Of a stretch of DNA of 64,000 bases, positions 18,026 through 26,751 are shown piece after piece. Source of the stretch: Agromyces intestinalis (GTDB lineage: Bacteria > Actinomycetota > Actinomycetes > Actinomycetales > Microbacteriaceae); NCBI RefSeq assembly GCF_008365295.1, contig NZ_CP043505.1, forward strand, positions 558,001 through 622,000, read 5' to 3'. The notes under the pieces were generated by a model. It saw nothing but the letters and a program-made list of their open reading frames with translations, was not told where the DNA came from and made no database searches. The position numbers and the translations under genes were made by a program. Positions within the stretch are counted from its first letter, which is position 1; every line of letters starts with the position of its first letter.

Positions 18026-20077
18026 GTGCTGACGGTTCGACACCGGATTCCGGTCGTGGCGGCTCTCGTGATCGGCACGGTGCTCTGGGCTGCAACGCCT
18101 GCCGCGGCGGAGGACCCCGTCGAGTTCGGATCCTCGCCGATCGTCGACACCGTCGGCGCGCTCGACGACCGTGCCGACGAGGTCGAGCAGGCCATCGACG
18201 ACGCGGCCGACCGCAGCGGTCGACAGCTGTTCGTCGCGTACGTGTCGGAGTTCACCAACCCCGACTCCCCCGACCCGTGGGCCGACGACACCGCGATCGC
18301 GAACGGCATGGGCGCCGAAGACTATCTGCTCGCGGTCGCCGTCGACGGTCGCATGTACTCGCTCTCGGTCGACGACCGGGCGTCGATCGGCGACGACGAG
18401 CTCGCCCGCATCCGCGCCGACGTCGAGACGCAGCTCCGCGCCGGGAACTGGGCGGACGCCGCGATCGTCGCAGCGAACGGGCTCGGCGGCGACACCGGCG
18501 GTGGGTTCCCCTGGGGACTCGTCTGGTTCCTGCTCGCGGCGGCGGCGATCGTGGTGGTCATCATCATCGTGCTCGCGCGTCGGCGCAAACGCGGCGGATC
18601 GGCTGGCGGCGGCGCACCCGCCGGCCCTCCCCCGGTGTCGCTCGAGGAACTGCGCCGTCAGGCCGGAACCGCGCTCGTCGGAATCGACGACGCGGTGCGC
18701 ACCAGCGAGGACGAGCTCGGCTTCGCCGTGGCCTCGTACGGCGACGAGGCCACCGAGCCGTTCCGAGCCGCCCTCGAGGACGCGAAGGCGAAGGTCGCCG
18801 AGGCGTTCACCCTGCAGCAGAAGCTCGACGACGCCGAGCCCGACACCGACGAGCAGCGACGGGAATGGTACGGGCGCATCATCGCGCTCGCGGGTGAGGC
18901 CGATGCCTCACTGGACGAGCAGGCCGAGCGATTCGACGAACTGCGCGGGCTCGAGCAACGCGCCCCCGCCGAACTCGAACGGGTGCGGGCGCTCGCCGAG
19001 CAGCAGCGGGCGGCGGTGCCGGCGATCGGCGAACGCCTCGCCGCCCTCGGCGGCGTGTACGCGGCATCCGCATTGGTCACTGTCGCCGACAACCCGGCGC
19101 AGGCCGCCTCGCGCGTCGCGTTCGCCCAGGAGGCCGTCGACACCGCGAAGACCGCGCTCGACGCGGGCGACACCGGTCGGGCGGCGGTCGCGATCCGCGG
19201 CGCCGAAGAGGCCGTCGACCAGGCGAAGCTGCTGGGCGAGGCGGTCGATCGGCTCGGCGCCGACCTCGCGCAGGCCGATCAGGCTCTCGCCGCCGGGGTC
19301 GCCGACCTCGACGCCGACGTGCGCACCGCCCGGTCCCTCGACGCGGCGAACCTCGGCGCGATCGCCGACGCGACGCTGGCCGAGGCATCCGCGCTGCGCG
19401 CCGCCCTCGGCCAGGCGGGCCGCGACCCGATCGCGCTCGGCACCCGACTGAAGCAGGCGAACGACGCTATCGACCAGGCCATCGGCGCGACCCGCGACGC
19501 GGTCGAGCGCGCCGCGCGTGCGGCCGCCGAACTCGACCGCGCGCTGCTCGGAGCCCGCAGCCAGGTCGACGCCGCCGAGTCGTACCTGACCGCTCGACGC
19601 GGCGCCGTCGGCCCCGAGGCGCGCACCCGACTCGCCGAGGCCGCCCGCCTCACGGCGCTCGCCGAGCAGCAGCGCACGGCCGATCCGGCCGCGGCCCTCG
19701 AGTCGGCGCGACAGGCCGAACGGCTCGCCGCCGAGGCGTCGCGGCTCGCCCAGCAGGATGTCGGCGGATTCGAAGGCGGATTCGGGGGCGGATTCGGCGG
19801 CGGATTCGGCGGCGGCACCGTGAACCAGGGCAGGGGCGGCGGCGACATGCTCGGCGCGGTGCTCGGCGGCATCATCATCAACTCGATGCTCGGCGGCGGA
19901 GGCGGGGGCGGGGGCGGAGGCGGCTTCGGCGGGCTCGGCGGCGGCGGCGGTTCGCGGCGCAGCTCGGGCGGCGGCTTCGGCGGCGGGTTCGGCGGCAGCG
20001 GCGGCGGGCGTCGCTCGACCGGCAGCTTCGGCGGCAGCGGCACACGCGGGCGACGCACCGGCGGCGGCAGGTTCTGA
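18026..20077 (+). CDS. TPM-domain membrane protein with long coiled coil and Gly-rich tail
   Basis: A 683-aa protein. It has a signal peptide ending in AAAE at about residue 30, a TPM (Psb32/MOLO-1/YgcG-type) domain at about 35-150 beginning FGSSPIVDTVGALDD, one membrane helix at about 165-185, then about 370 Ala/Glu/Arg-rich residues predicted as cytoplasmic coiled coil, and a Gly/Phe/Arg/Ser-rich tail from about 575 ending GRRTGGGRF. TPM proteins work in membrane or photosystem quality control. The GTG at 18026 follows GGGGGAA. A PspA homologue begins 71 bp downstream, so the pair probably responds to envelope damage. The low-complexity tail may drive clustering; that is inference. Confidence 0.85.
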   Translation: MLTVRHRIPVVAALVIGTVLWAATPAAAEDPVEFGSSPIVDTVGALDDRADEVEQAIDDAADRSGRQLFVAYVSEFTNPDSPDPWADDTAIANGMGAEDYLLAVAVDGRMYSLSVDDRASIGDDELARIRADVETQLRAGNWADAAIVAANGLGGDTGGGFPWGLVWFLLAAAAIVVVIIIVLARRRKRGGSAGGGAPAGPPPVSLEELRRQAGTALVGIDDAVRTSEDELGFAVASYGDEATEPFRAALEDAKAKVAEAFTLQQKLDDAEPDTDEQRREWYGRIIALAGEADASLDEQAERFDELRGLEQRAPAELERVRALAEQQRAAVPAIGERLAALGGVYAASALVTVADNPAQAASRVAFAQEAVDTAKTALDAGDTGRAAVAIRGAEEAVDQAKLLGEAVDRLGADLAQADQALAAGVADLDADVRTARSLDAANLGAIADATLAEASALRAALGQAGRDPIALGTRLKQANDAIDQAIGATRDAVERAARAAAELDRALLGARSQVDAAESYLTARRGAVGPEARTRLAEAARLTALAEQQRTADPAAALESARQAERLAAEASRLAQQDVGGFEGGFGGGFGGGFGGGTVNQGRGGGDMLGAVLGGIIINSMLGGGGGGGGGGGFGGLGGGGGSRRSSGGGFGGGFGGSGGGRRSTGSFGGSGTRGRRTGGGRF

Positions 20078-20148
20078 TCGCGAGCCGACCGCCCGACTCC
20101 ACGACTCCACGACTCCACCAGAACGACCAGCGAAGAAAGGGAACCACC

Positions 20149-20886
20149 ATGACGAAGCAGTCCATCTTCGGACGTATCTCGCAACTCGTGCGGGCGAACG
20201 TCAACGCGCTCATCGATGAGGCCGAAGACCCCCAGAAGATGCTCGACCAGATGGTGCGCGACTACACCAACTCGATCGCCGACGCCGAGGCCGCGATCGC
20301 CGAGACGATCGGCAACCTGCGACTCCTCGAGGACGACCACCGCGAGGACGTCGCCGCAGCGACCGAGTGGGGTCAGAAGGCGATCGCGGCCAGCCGCAAG
20401 GCCGACGAGCTGCGCAGCGCCGGCAACACCGCCGACGCCGACAAGTTCGACAACCTCGCCAAGGTCGCGCTCGGCCGCCAGATCAGCGCCGAGAACGAGG
20501 CGAAGACGGCCGAGCCGCAGATCGCCTCGCAGACCGAGGTCGTCGACAAGCTGAAGGCCGGTCTCAACGGCATGAAGGAGAAGCTCGAGCAGCTGAAGAG
20601 CAAGCGCAGCGAGCTCATCGCCCGCGCGAAGACCGCGCAGGCGCAGCAGCAGGTGCACGATGCGGTGAAGTCGGTCGACATCCTCGACCCGACCAGCGAG
20701 ATCAGCCGCTTCGAGGACAAGATCCGCCGCGAGGAGGCCAAGGCGCGCGGGCAGGCCGAGCTCGCCGCGTCGAGCCTCGACGCGCAGTTCAACGAGCTCG
20801 AGGATCTCGGCGAGCTCACCGAGGTCGACGCGCGGCTCGCCGCGCTGAAGGCCGGCGGCGCGGGCCAGTCCGCGATCGGCGGCTGA
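20149..20886 (+). CDS. PspA/IM30 (ESCRT-III-like) family protein
   Basis: Peripheral membrane protein of 245 aa, almost wholly helical and coiled coil, beginning MTKQSIFGRISQLVRANVNALIDEAEDPQKMLDQM, the typical PspA/Vipp1 amphipathic N-terminal helix and first hairpin. Family members polymerise on damaged membranes. ATG at 20149 with AGAAAGGGAA upstream. Its partner is probably the TPM protein encoded directly before it; the arginase-like gene starts 7 bp after the stop. The sequence is very rich in Glu, Lys and Ala with no cysteine. Confidence 0.94.
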   Translation: MTKQSIFGRISQLVRANVNALIDEAEDPQKMLDQMVRDYTNSIADAEAAIAETIGNLRLLEDDHREDVAAATEWGQKAIAASRKADELRSAGNTADADKFDNLAKVALGRQISAENEAKTAEPQIASQTEVVDKLKAGLNGMKEKLEQLKSKRSELIARAKTAQAQQQVHDAVKSVDILDPTSEISRFEDKIRREEAKARGQAELAASSLDAQFNELEDLGELTEVDARLAALKAGGAGQSAIGG

Positions 20887-20893
20887 ACCCAGG

Positions 20894-21745
20894 ATGCCGG
20901 CGAGGTTCGTCGTCGTCCCGGTCTGGCAGGGCGCCGGCTCAGCGCGCGCGATGAGCCACGCCGACGGGGCAGCCGCCATCCAGGGCGACCTGCCCGCCTC
21001 CGCGACCATCATCGTCGACGTGCCGGTCGAGGCGGGCGAGGCGCTCGACACGGGCGTGCGGCGGTACAGTTCGCTGCGCCGGGTGCGCGAGCGAACCGAG
21101 GCCGCGCTGGCCGGCGTCGACGAGCTCGCGATCACGATCGGCGGCGACTGCGCCGCGACGGTCGCCGCGGTCGCACATGCCAGCCGGTCGGGCGCGGGCC
21201 CGCTGGCCGTGCTGTGGCTCGACGCGCACCCCGACCTGCACACGCCCGAGACCTCGCCGTCGGGCAACTTCGGCGGCATGGTGCTGCGCGCGATCTCGGG
21301 TGAGGGAGCGCCGGGCCTCGCGCTGGACGCCGACGAACGGATCGAGCCCGGGCGGATCGTGCTCGGCGGTGCCCGGTCGATCGACGACGAAGAGCGACGG
21401 TTCATCGACGAGCACGGCATCGCCGCGCTGACGGTGAGTGAACTCGGAGACCCCGACACGGTGATCGCCGCACTCGAAGCGGTCGGAGCGAGCCGGGTGT
21501 TCGTGCACGTCGACCTCGACGTGCTCGATCCATCGGCGCTCGCCGGGCTCTCGTATCCGCTGCCGTTCGGCATCGACACGCCCGAGCTCGTGGCGTTGCT
21601 TCGCGCGGTGGTCGCGCGGTTCCCGCTCGCCGGTGCCGCGATCGCCGGATTCGCCCCGGGGTCGCCGGCGGCGGCGGGCGACGACCTTCCCGCGATCCTG
21701 CGCATCGTCGGGGCGCTCTCGTCGGCGCCGCAGGCGGCGGGCTGA
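20894..21745 (+). CDS. Ureohydrolase (arginase/agmatinase/formiminoglutamase) family protein
   Basis: A 283-aa alpha/beta protein with three metal-site segments: GGDCAAT near residue 77, LDAHPDLHTPE near 112 and HVDLDVLDPS near 206. Active arginases have GGDHS at the first site, where His binds manganese; here it is Cys. The other ligands (DAHPD, DLD) are kept. The substrate could be arginine, agmatine, a guanidino compound or formiminoglutamate and cannot be decided. The ATG at 20894 lies 7 bp after the PspA gene, so it may be cotranscribed. The pairing with a membrane-stress protein is unexplained. Confidence 0.85.
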   Translation: MPARFVVVPVWQGAGSARAMSHADGAAAIQGDLPASATIIVDVPVEAGEALDTGVRRYSSLRRVRERTEAALAGVDELAITIGGDCAATVAAVAHASRSGAGPLAVLWLDAHPDLHTPETSPSGNFGGMVLRAISGEGAPGLALDADERIEPGRIVLGGARSIDDEERRFIDEHGIAALTVSELGDPDTVIAALEAVGASRVFVHVDLDVLDPSALAGLSYPLPFGIDTPELVALLRAVVARFPLAGAAIAGFAPGSPAAAGDDLPAILRIVGALSSAPQAAG

Positions 21746-21866
21746 AGACGGCCCGGGACGCAAGACCAGGGTACTGGTCGTCCCCGCAAGGCCTGTCCTC
21801 CGCGGGCTGCCGCTGCCTAGGCTGGCGACGGCGGCAGCGCGGGCGACCGTCGGGAAGGAACGAGTG

Positions 21867-23345
21867 ATGATGCGCGAGGTCGATGTCGTGGTGATCGGCG
21901 CCGGGCCGGTCGGCGAGAACGTCGCCGACCGGGCGAAGGCCGGTGGGCTCGACGTGGTCATCGTCGAGCGCGAACTCGTCGGCGGCGAGTGCTCGTACTG
22001 GGCGTGCGTGCCGTCGAAGACCCTGCTGCGCAGTGCGGCTGCGCTGCGTGCGGCACAGCGGGTGCCGGGCGCCGCCGAGGCGGTGACGGGCCGCCTGGAT
22101 GTCGCCGCGGTGTTCCGTCGGCGCAATGAGTGGGTGTCCGACTGGAGCGACGCGGGCGGCGAGGAGTGGTTGCGCGGCGCCGGTATCGGGCTCGAGCGCG
22201 GCCACGCGCGGCTCGCCGGACTGCGCAGGGTCGACGTCGAGCGCGCCGACGGCACGACGGTCGAGCTCGCCGCCCGGCACGCGGTCGTGATCGCGACCGG
22301 CACCGACGCCGCGATCCCCGACCTGCCCGGGCTCGCCGACGCCCGACCATGGACGAGCCGTGAGGCGACGAGCTCACCAGAGGCGCCGGGCCGGCTCGCC
22401 ATCATCGGCGGCGGGGTCGTCGCTGTCGAGATGGCCACGGCATACGCCGGATTCGGCTCTGAGGTCACCGTGCTGGCCCGAAGCGGGCTGCTGGGTGGCA
22501 TGGAACCGTTCGCCGGCGAGGCGGTCGCGGACGGGTTGCGCGAGCTCGGAGCATCCGTGCACATGGCGGCGCGACTCGCCTCGGTCTCACGCGACGACCG
22601 CGACCAGGTCGTGATCGAGGTCGAGGGCGGCGACCCGGTCGTGGCCGACGAGGTGCTCGTCGCGACGGGCCGGCGCCCGCGTACGGCCGATCTCGGCCTC
22701 GAGACGGTGGGGCTCGAGCCGGGCGACTGGCTCGACGTCGACGACACGCTGCTCGTCGCGGGTGCACCGGCGGGCGAGGCCGGGTGGCTGTACGCCGTCG
22801 GCGACGTGAACCACCGCGCCCTGCTCACCCACCAGGGCAAGTACCAGGGCCGGGCCGCCGGAGACGTCATCGCGGCGCGCGCGATCGGCGCACGCGTCGA
22901 CGATGCGCCCTGGGGCGTGCACGTCGCCACCGCCGACCACGAGGCGGTGCCCCAGGTCGTGTTCGCCGAGCCCGAGTGCGCGTCGGTCGGCCTCACCGCC
23001 GAGGCCGCCGAACACGCCGGGCGCCGCGTCCGCGTCATCGACGTGCCGCTCGGCTCGGCGTCGGGCGCCGGCATCCACGGAGACGGCGCCGAAGGGCGGG
23101 CGCGGTTGGTCGTCGACCTCGACCGCGAGACCGTCATCGGCGCGACCTTCGTCGGACCCGACCTCGCCGAACTGCTGCACGCGGCGACGATCGCGATCGT
23201 CGGCGAGGTGCCGATCGGGCGCCTGTGGCACGCGGTGCCCGCGTTCCCGACCGTGAGCGAGATCTGGTTGCGGCTGCTCGAAGCACTCGGGCGGCCGACG
23301 GCCGACCGGGTGATACCGGCGGGCGACAGCGGGGCCGCCGCATGA
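21867..23345 (+). CDS. FAD-dependent pyridine nucleotide-disulfide oxidoreductase (Lpd/mercuric reductase-like)
   Basis: Flavoenzyme of 492 aa. N-terminal FAD loop VVIGAGPVGENVA; redox-active cysteines in GGECSYWACVPSKTLLR (Cys-x4-Cys); NAD(P) loop IIGGGVVAVEMA near residue 178; second FAD contact LYAVGDVN near 308; C-terminal dimer domain ending in the active-site HAVPAFPTVSEIW. It could be a dihydrolipoyl dehydrogenase, mycothione reductase-like enzyme or other disulfide reductase; a lone gene without lipoyl partners argues against a pyruvate dehydrogenase E3. ATG at 21867 follows GGAAGG; GTG at 21864 and ATG at 21870 are alternatives. It overlaps the next gene by 4 nt. Confidence 0.9.
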   Translation: MMREVDVVVIGAGPVGENVADRAKAGGLDVVIVERELVGGECSYWACVPSKTLLRSAAALRAAQRVPGAAEAVTGRLDVAAVFRRRNEWVSDWSDAGGEEWLRGAGIGLERGHARLAGLRRVDVERADGTTVELAARHAVVIATGTDAAIPDLPGLADARPWTSREATSSPEAPGRLAIIGGGVVAVEMATAYAGFGSEVTVLARSGLLGGMEPFAGEAVADGLRELGASVHMAARLASVSRDDRDQVVIEVEGGDPVVADEVLVATGRRPRTADLGLETVGLEPGDWLDVDDTLLVAGAPAGEAGWLYAVGDVNHRALLTHQGKYQGRAAGDVIAARAIGARVDDAPWGVHVATADHEAVPQVVFAEPECASVGLTAEAAEHAGRRVRVIDVPLGSASGAGIHGDGAEGRARLVVDLDRETVIGATFVGPDLAELLHAATIAIVGEVPIGRLWHAVPAFPTVSEIWLRLLEALGRPTADRVIPAGDSGAAA

Positions 23346-23755
23346 GCCGCGTCGTCCGCCTGCAGCCCCTCGACTCGTGGTTCAGCCGGATCGGGTTCTG
23401 GTGGGCGACCCTCGTCGGGCTTGTGTGGGGCTTCGTGTGGAGTACGGGACGCATCGAGGTGCGCCAGGGGCTCATCGTCTTCACCGGGATGCCGAAGTGG
23501 ACCTTCGGCCGGGGCGGCTCATGCGTGGGCGCGTGCTACCTGACCGACCGGAACGCGGGTGAGCGCGTGCTCGGCCACGAGGCGGTGCATAAGCGCCAGT
23601 GGCAGCGCTACGGCATGCTGTTCCCGCTGCTCTACCTCATGGCCGGCCGCGACCCGCTGCGCAACCGGTTCGAGATCGAGGCCGGCCTCGAGGCCGGCGG
23701 GTACGTGCGGGCGGACGGGAGCCCGAGGCATCCCGCCCGCCCGCGACGACGCTAG
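23342..23755 (+). CDS. Small membrane-associated protein with HExxH motif
   Basis: A 137-aa protein of unassigned function, conserved in related actinobacteria as far as I recall. One or two hydrophobic segments (FWWATLVGLVWGFVWSTG near residues 19-36, and MLFPLLYLMAG near 98) flank the central motif GHEAVHKRQWQRYG near residue 80, which matches the HExxH of zinc metallopeptidases; a downstream glutamate (FEIEAGLEAGGY) could be the third ligand. Two cysteines lie in GGSCVGACYLTD. Its ATG overlaps the oxidoreductase stop (ATGA), suggesting translational coupling. Peptidase activity is unproven. Confidence 0.75.
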   Translation: MSRVVRLQPLDSWFSRIGFWWATLVGLVWGFVWSTGRIEVRQGLIVFTGMPKWTFGRGGSCVGACYLTDRNAGERVLGHEAVHKRQWQRYGMLFPLLYLMAGRDPLRNRFEIEAGLEAGGYVRADGSPRHPARPRRR

Positions 23756-23777
23756 TTCTGTCGAAGGGTACGGCTGA

Positions 23778-24824
23778 TCAGCCGGCGAGCACCGCGGCGA
23801 TGTCTTCGACGAGCGTGGGCCACCCCGCCTGCCAGCCGAAGCTCAGCGCGGTCGGCGGCGAGACCGACGACACCGTGACCGGGTCGACGACCTGCACGAC
23901 CTTGCCAGCGGCGACCGCGGGGATCGCCTGCAGCTCGGGCTTGGCGAGCGACGCGGCCGCGGCGTCCTCGCTGGCCGCGAAGAGGATGACGACGTCGGCG
24001 TCGAGCTGGTCGAGCTGCTCGTAGCTGAGGTCGTAGTAGAAGCCGCCGTCGCTCGAGTCGAGCGCGGCCACCGAGGGCGCGACCTCGAGACCGAGACCGG
24101 TGAGCACCGACACACGGGCGTCGGCCTCGGTGTAGATCGAGGCGACGCCGTCGCCGTCCCAGATGCTGACGAACGTCGCGCCCGCGAACTCGGAGTGTGC
24201 GGCCGCGTCGTCGGCGATGCCCTGCTCGATGCCGTCGAGCACCTCGTCGCCGGCGGCCGTACGGCCGAGCGCATTCGCGGTGATCGAGATGGTGTCCTGC
24301 CAGGTCGTCGTCCAGGGTGCCTCGGGGAACGCCACCACCGGGGCGATGTCGCTCAGCAGCTCGTACTGCTCTTCGGTCAGGCCCGAGTACGGCGCGACGA
24401 TGAGGTCGGGATCGGCCGCCACGAACTCTTCGTACGGCAGGGTGGCGCCGCCATCGGCGTCGGTGAGCACGGCGGGCTTCGGGATGCCGGCCTCGTCGTA
24501 CGCCTCTTCGACCCACGGCAACAGGTTGCCCTCGCCGACCGTCCAGCTCTGCTCGGCGACCGCGACCGGGTACACGCCGACCGAGATGGCGGCCTCGGTC
24601 GAGCCCCAGCCCCACGTGGCGACCCGCTCGGGCGCCTCGGTGATCTCGGTCTCGCCGAACGCGTGCTCGATCGTGATCGGGAACTCGTCGGTGGCCTCGG
24701 TGGTGGTGAAGCCGCCCGACTCGGCTGCGGCGTCGTCATCGGTGTCGGTTGCGGCACACGCGGTGAGCAGGGTCGCGACGGCCGCGAGGCCGGCGATGGC
24801 GGTCAGGGATCGGCGAAGACGCAC
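23778..24824 (-). CDS. Ferric-siderophore ABC transporter substrate-binding lipoprotein
   Basis: Receptor of 348 aa that captures a ferric siderophore outside the membrane. The lipobox LLTACAATD is at about residues 19-25, followed by an acidic linker and a class III periplasmic-binding fold (FepB/FecB type) with TDEFPITIEHAFGETEI and LIVAPYSGLTEEQYELL. The GTG at 24824 follows TAGGAG. An IdeR-like box lies in the 38-bp gap before it, so it may have its own iron-regulated promoter in addition to read-through from the ATPase gene. The siderophore cannot be identified. Confidence 0.93.
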   Translation of the reverse strand: MRLRRSLTAIAGLAAVATLLTACAATDTDDDAAAESGGFTTTEATDEFPITIEHAFGETEITEAPERVATWGWGSTEAAISVGVYPVAVAEQSWTVGEGNLLPWVEEAYDEAGIPKPAVLTDADGGATLPYEEFVAADPDLIVAPYSGLTEEQYELLSDIAPVVAFPEAPWTTTWQDTISITANALGRTAAGDEVLDGIEQGIADDAAAHSEFAGATFVSIWDGDGVASIYTEADARVSVLTGLGLEVAPSVAALDSSDGGFYYDLSYEQLDQLDADVVILFAASEDAAAASLAKPELQAIPAVAAGKVVQVVDPVTVSSVSPPTALSFGWQAGWPTLVEDIAAVLAG

Positions 24825-24852
24825 GGATACTCCTAGATCGTGGAAGAAGGGA

Positions 24853-24871
24853 TAAGGGGAGCCTAACCTAA
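24853..24871 (-). promoter_or_regulatory. IdeR/DtxR-type iron box before the siderophore-binding protein gene
   Basis: The minus strand reads TTAGGTTAGGCTCCCCTTA, matching 15 of 19 positions of the IdeR/DtxR consensus TTAGGTTAGSCTAACCTAA. It overlaps the stop codon of the ATPase gene and lies 29 bp before the GTG at 24824. Repression in iron-replete cells is inferred. Confidence 0.75.
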
Positions 24872-25717
24872 CCGGGCTGCCTCGCGCGCCGCGACGATCG
24901 GCCCGACCGGCACGACGAGCGGCGACCCGACCACCGGGTCGACGACCACGCGCGCCTCGAGTCCGAACGCGTCGGCCACGGTGCGATCGGTCACGACGTC
25001 GGACGGCGCGCCCTCGGCCACCACGCGGCCGCCGTGCATCACGATCATGCGGTCGGCGTAGCGGGCCGCGAGGTTCAACTCGTGCAGCACCATCACGACC
25101 GTGGTGCCGCGCTCGCGGTTGAGCGTGCGCAGCAGGTCGAGCAGTTCGATCTGATGCGTGAGATCCAGGTAGGTCGTGGGCTCGTCGAGCAGCACGATGT
25201 CGGTCTGCTGAGCGAGCACCATCGCGATCCAGACCCGCTGGCGCTGGCCGCCCGAGAGCTCCTCCAGCCGACGGTCGGCGAGGTCGGCGACCCCCGTCGC
25301 GGCCAGCGCCTCGGCGACGACGGCATCGTCATCGCTCGAGTGCCGACCGAACCAGCCCTGGTGCGGGAACCGGCCTCGGGCGACGAGCTCGGCGACCCGC
25401 ACCCCGTCGGGCGCGATCGAGGTCTGCGGCAGCACGCCGACGAGACGTGCGAAGCGGCGCCGGCCCATCGACCGCGCGTCGACGCCGCCGACGGTGACCC
25501 GGCCCGCCTCGAGCGGGTGCAGCCCGGCGATGCCGCGCAGCAGGGTCGACTTGCCGCACGCGTTCGGCCCGACGATGACGGTGACCTGCCCGTCGGGGAT
25601 CTCGAGGTCGAGTCCCTCGATCACGCGTCGCCCGTCGTAGCCGATCGAGACCGCGTGCGCGCGCAGGGTGCGGTCGCCGACGGGGCGGCTCGCTGTTGGC
25701 TCGGCGGTCGCACTCAT
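24863..25717 (-). CDS. Ferric-siderophore ABC transporter ATP-binding protein
   Basis: FepC/FecE-type ATPase of 284 aa. Walker A GPNACGKSTL near residue 49 (Ala-Cys instead of the common Asn-Gly-Ala), signature LSGGQRQRVWIAMVLAQ, Walker B IVLLDEPTTYLDLTHQ and switch HELN, all characteristic of iron-chelate importers. It drives the two FecCD-type permeases encoded upstream. The ATG at 25717 overlaps the permease stop by 4 nt. Confidence 0.95.
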   Translation of the reverse strand: MSATAEPTASRPVGDRTLRAHAVSIGYDGRRVIEGLDLEIPDGQVTVIVGPNACGKSTLLRGIAGLHPLEAGRVTVGGVDARSMGRRRFARLVGVLPQTSIAPDGVRVAELVARGRFPHQGWFGRHSSDDDAVVAEALAATGVADLADRRLEELSGGQRQRVWIAMVLAQQTDIVLLDEPTTYLDLTHQIELLDLLRTLNRERGTTVVMVLHELNLAARYADRMIVMHGGRVVAEGAPSDVVTDRTVADAFGLEARVVVDPVVGSPLVVPVGPIVAAREAARLG

Positions 25718-26751
25718 GCGCGTCGCCTCCTCTCGGTGGTGGCCAGCAGCCACAGCAGGTAGGGGGCGCCGATCACGCCCGTGACGATGCCGACCGGTGC
25801 CACGAGGCCGGGCACCGCGTACTGCCCGAGCACATCGGCCGTGAGAGTGAGCGCGGCCCCCGTCGCGGCGGACGTCGCCAGTGCGGCACCGCCGCCCGTG
25901 AGCGCACGGGCGATCGCGGGGGCGACCAGGGCGACGAACGCGATCGGGCCGGCGGCGGCCGTGGCGAGCGCGACGAGCGCGACCGCGACGAGCAGCAGCG
26001 CCATGCGGGTGCGGTCGGCGGCCACCCCGAGGCCGCGCGCATGGTCGTCGCCGAGGGCGAGCACACCGACCCGGCGTGCGAGCGACGCCACCACGAGGCA
26101 TCCGACCGCGACCGCGACCGCGAGCCAGGCAAGCTCGTCGCCGCGCACGTCGGCGACGCTGCCGACCGTCCACGCGAGCGCGGACTGCGCCTGGCGCACC
26201 TCGGCGCGGGTGAGCAGCCACGCGGTGATCGACCCGGTGAGGTACGCGAAGCCCACGCCCACGAGTACGAACCGGATGCCGTGCAGACCCTGCCGCCACG
26301 CGAGCGCCCAGATCGCGACTGCGACCGCGAGCGCCGCGAGGAACGCGATGCCCGACACGGCGACGCCGCCGAGCCCGAGGATGAGCAGCGCCCAGACGGC
26401 GCCGAGGCTCGCGCCGCCCGAGATGCCGAGGATGTCGGGGCTCGCGAGCGGGTTGCGCAGCACCGCCTGGAACACGGCGCCGGCGAGCGCGAAGGCGACG
26501 CCGCACACGATCGCCGCGAGGATACGCGGCACGCGCAGGCGCATCACGACGAAGCGATCGCCGTCGTCGCCGAGACCCACGAGCGCCAGGAACACCCGGC
26601 CGGCCGAGATATCGGCGGCGCCCAGCACGAGGGCGATCGCACCGACCGCGAGCACGACCGCGAGACATCCGGCCAGCACCCACGCGAGCCGACGCCGGCG
26701 CGCGTGGCGCACGGCGACGATGGTCGCGAGGGTTGCTGCCGGCGCGGTCAT
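25714..26751 (-). CDS. FecCD-type siderophore permease (second subunit)
   Basis: Membrane subunit of 345 aa with about nine or ten helices. The family signature RVPRILAAIVCGVAFALAGA and the following QAVLRNPLASPDILGISGGA, which forms the first transport loop, are clear; GPIAFVALVAPAIAR marks the coupling region with the ATPase. It forms a heterodimer with the other permease. ATG at 26751 shares one base with the stop of that gene (TGATG). Confidence 0.94.
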   Translation of the reverse strand: MTAPAATLATIVAVRHARRRRLAWVLAGCLAVVLAVGAIALVLGAADISAGRVFLALVGLGDDGDRFVVMRLRVPRILAAIVCGVAFALAGAVFQAVLRNPLASPDILGISGGASLGAVWALLILGLGGVAVSGIAFLAALAVAVAIWALAWRQGLHGIRFVLVGVGFAYLTGSITAWLLTRAEVRQAQSALAWTVGSVADVRGDELAWLAVAVAVGCLVVASLARRVGVLALGDDHARGLGVAADRTRMALLLVAVALVALATAAAGPIAFVALVAPAIARALTGGGAALATSAATGAALTLTADVLGQYAVPGLVAPVGIVTGVIGAPYLLWLLATTERRRRA

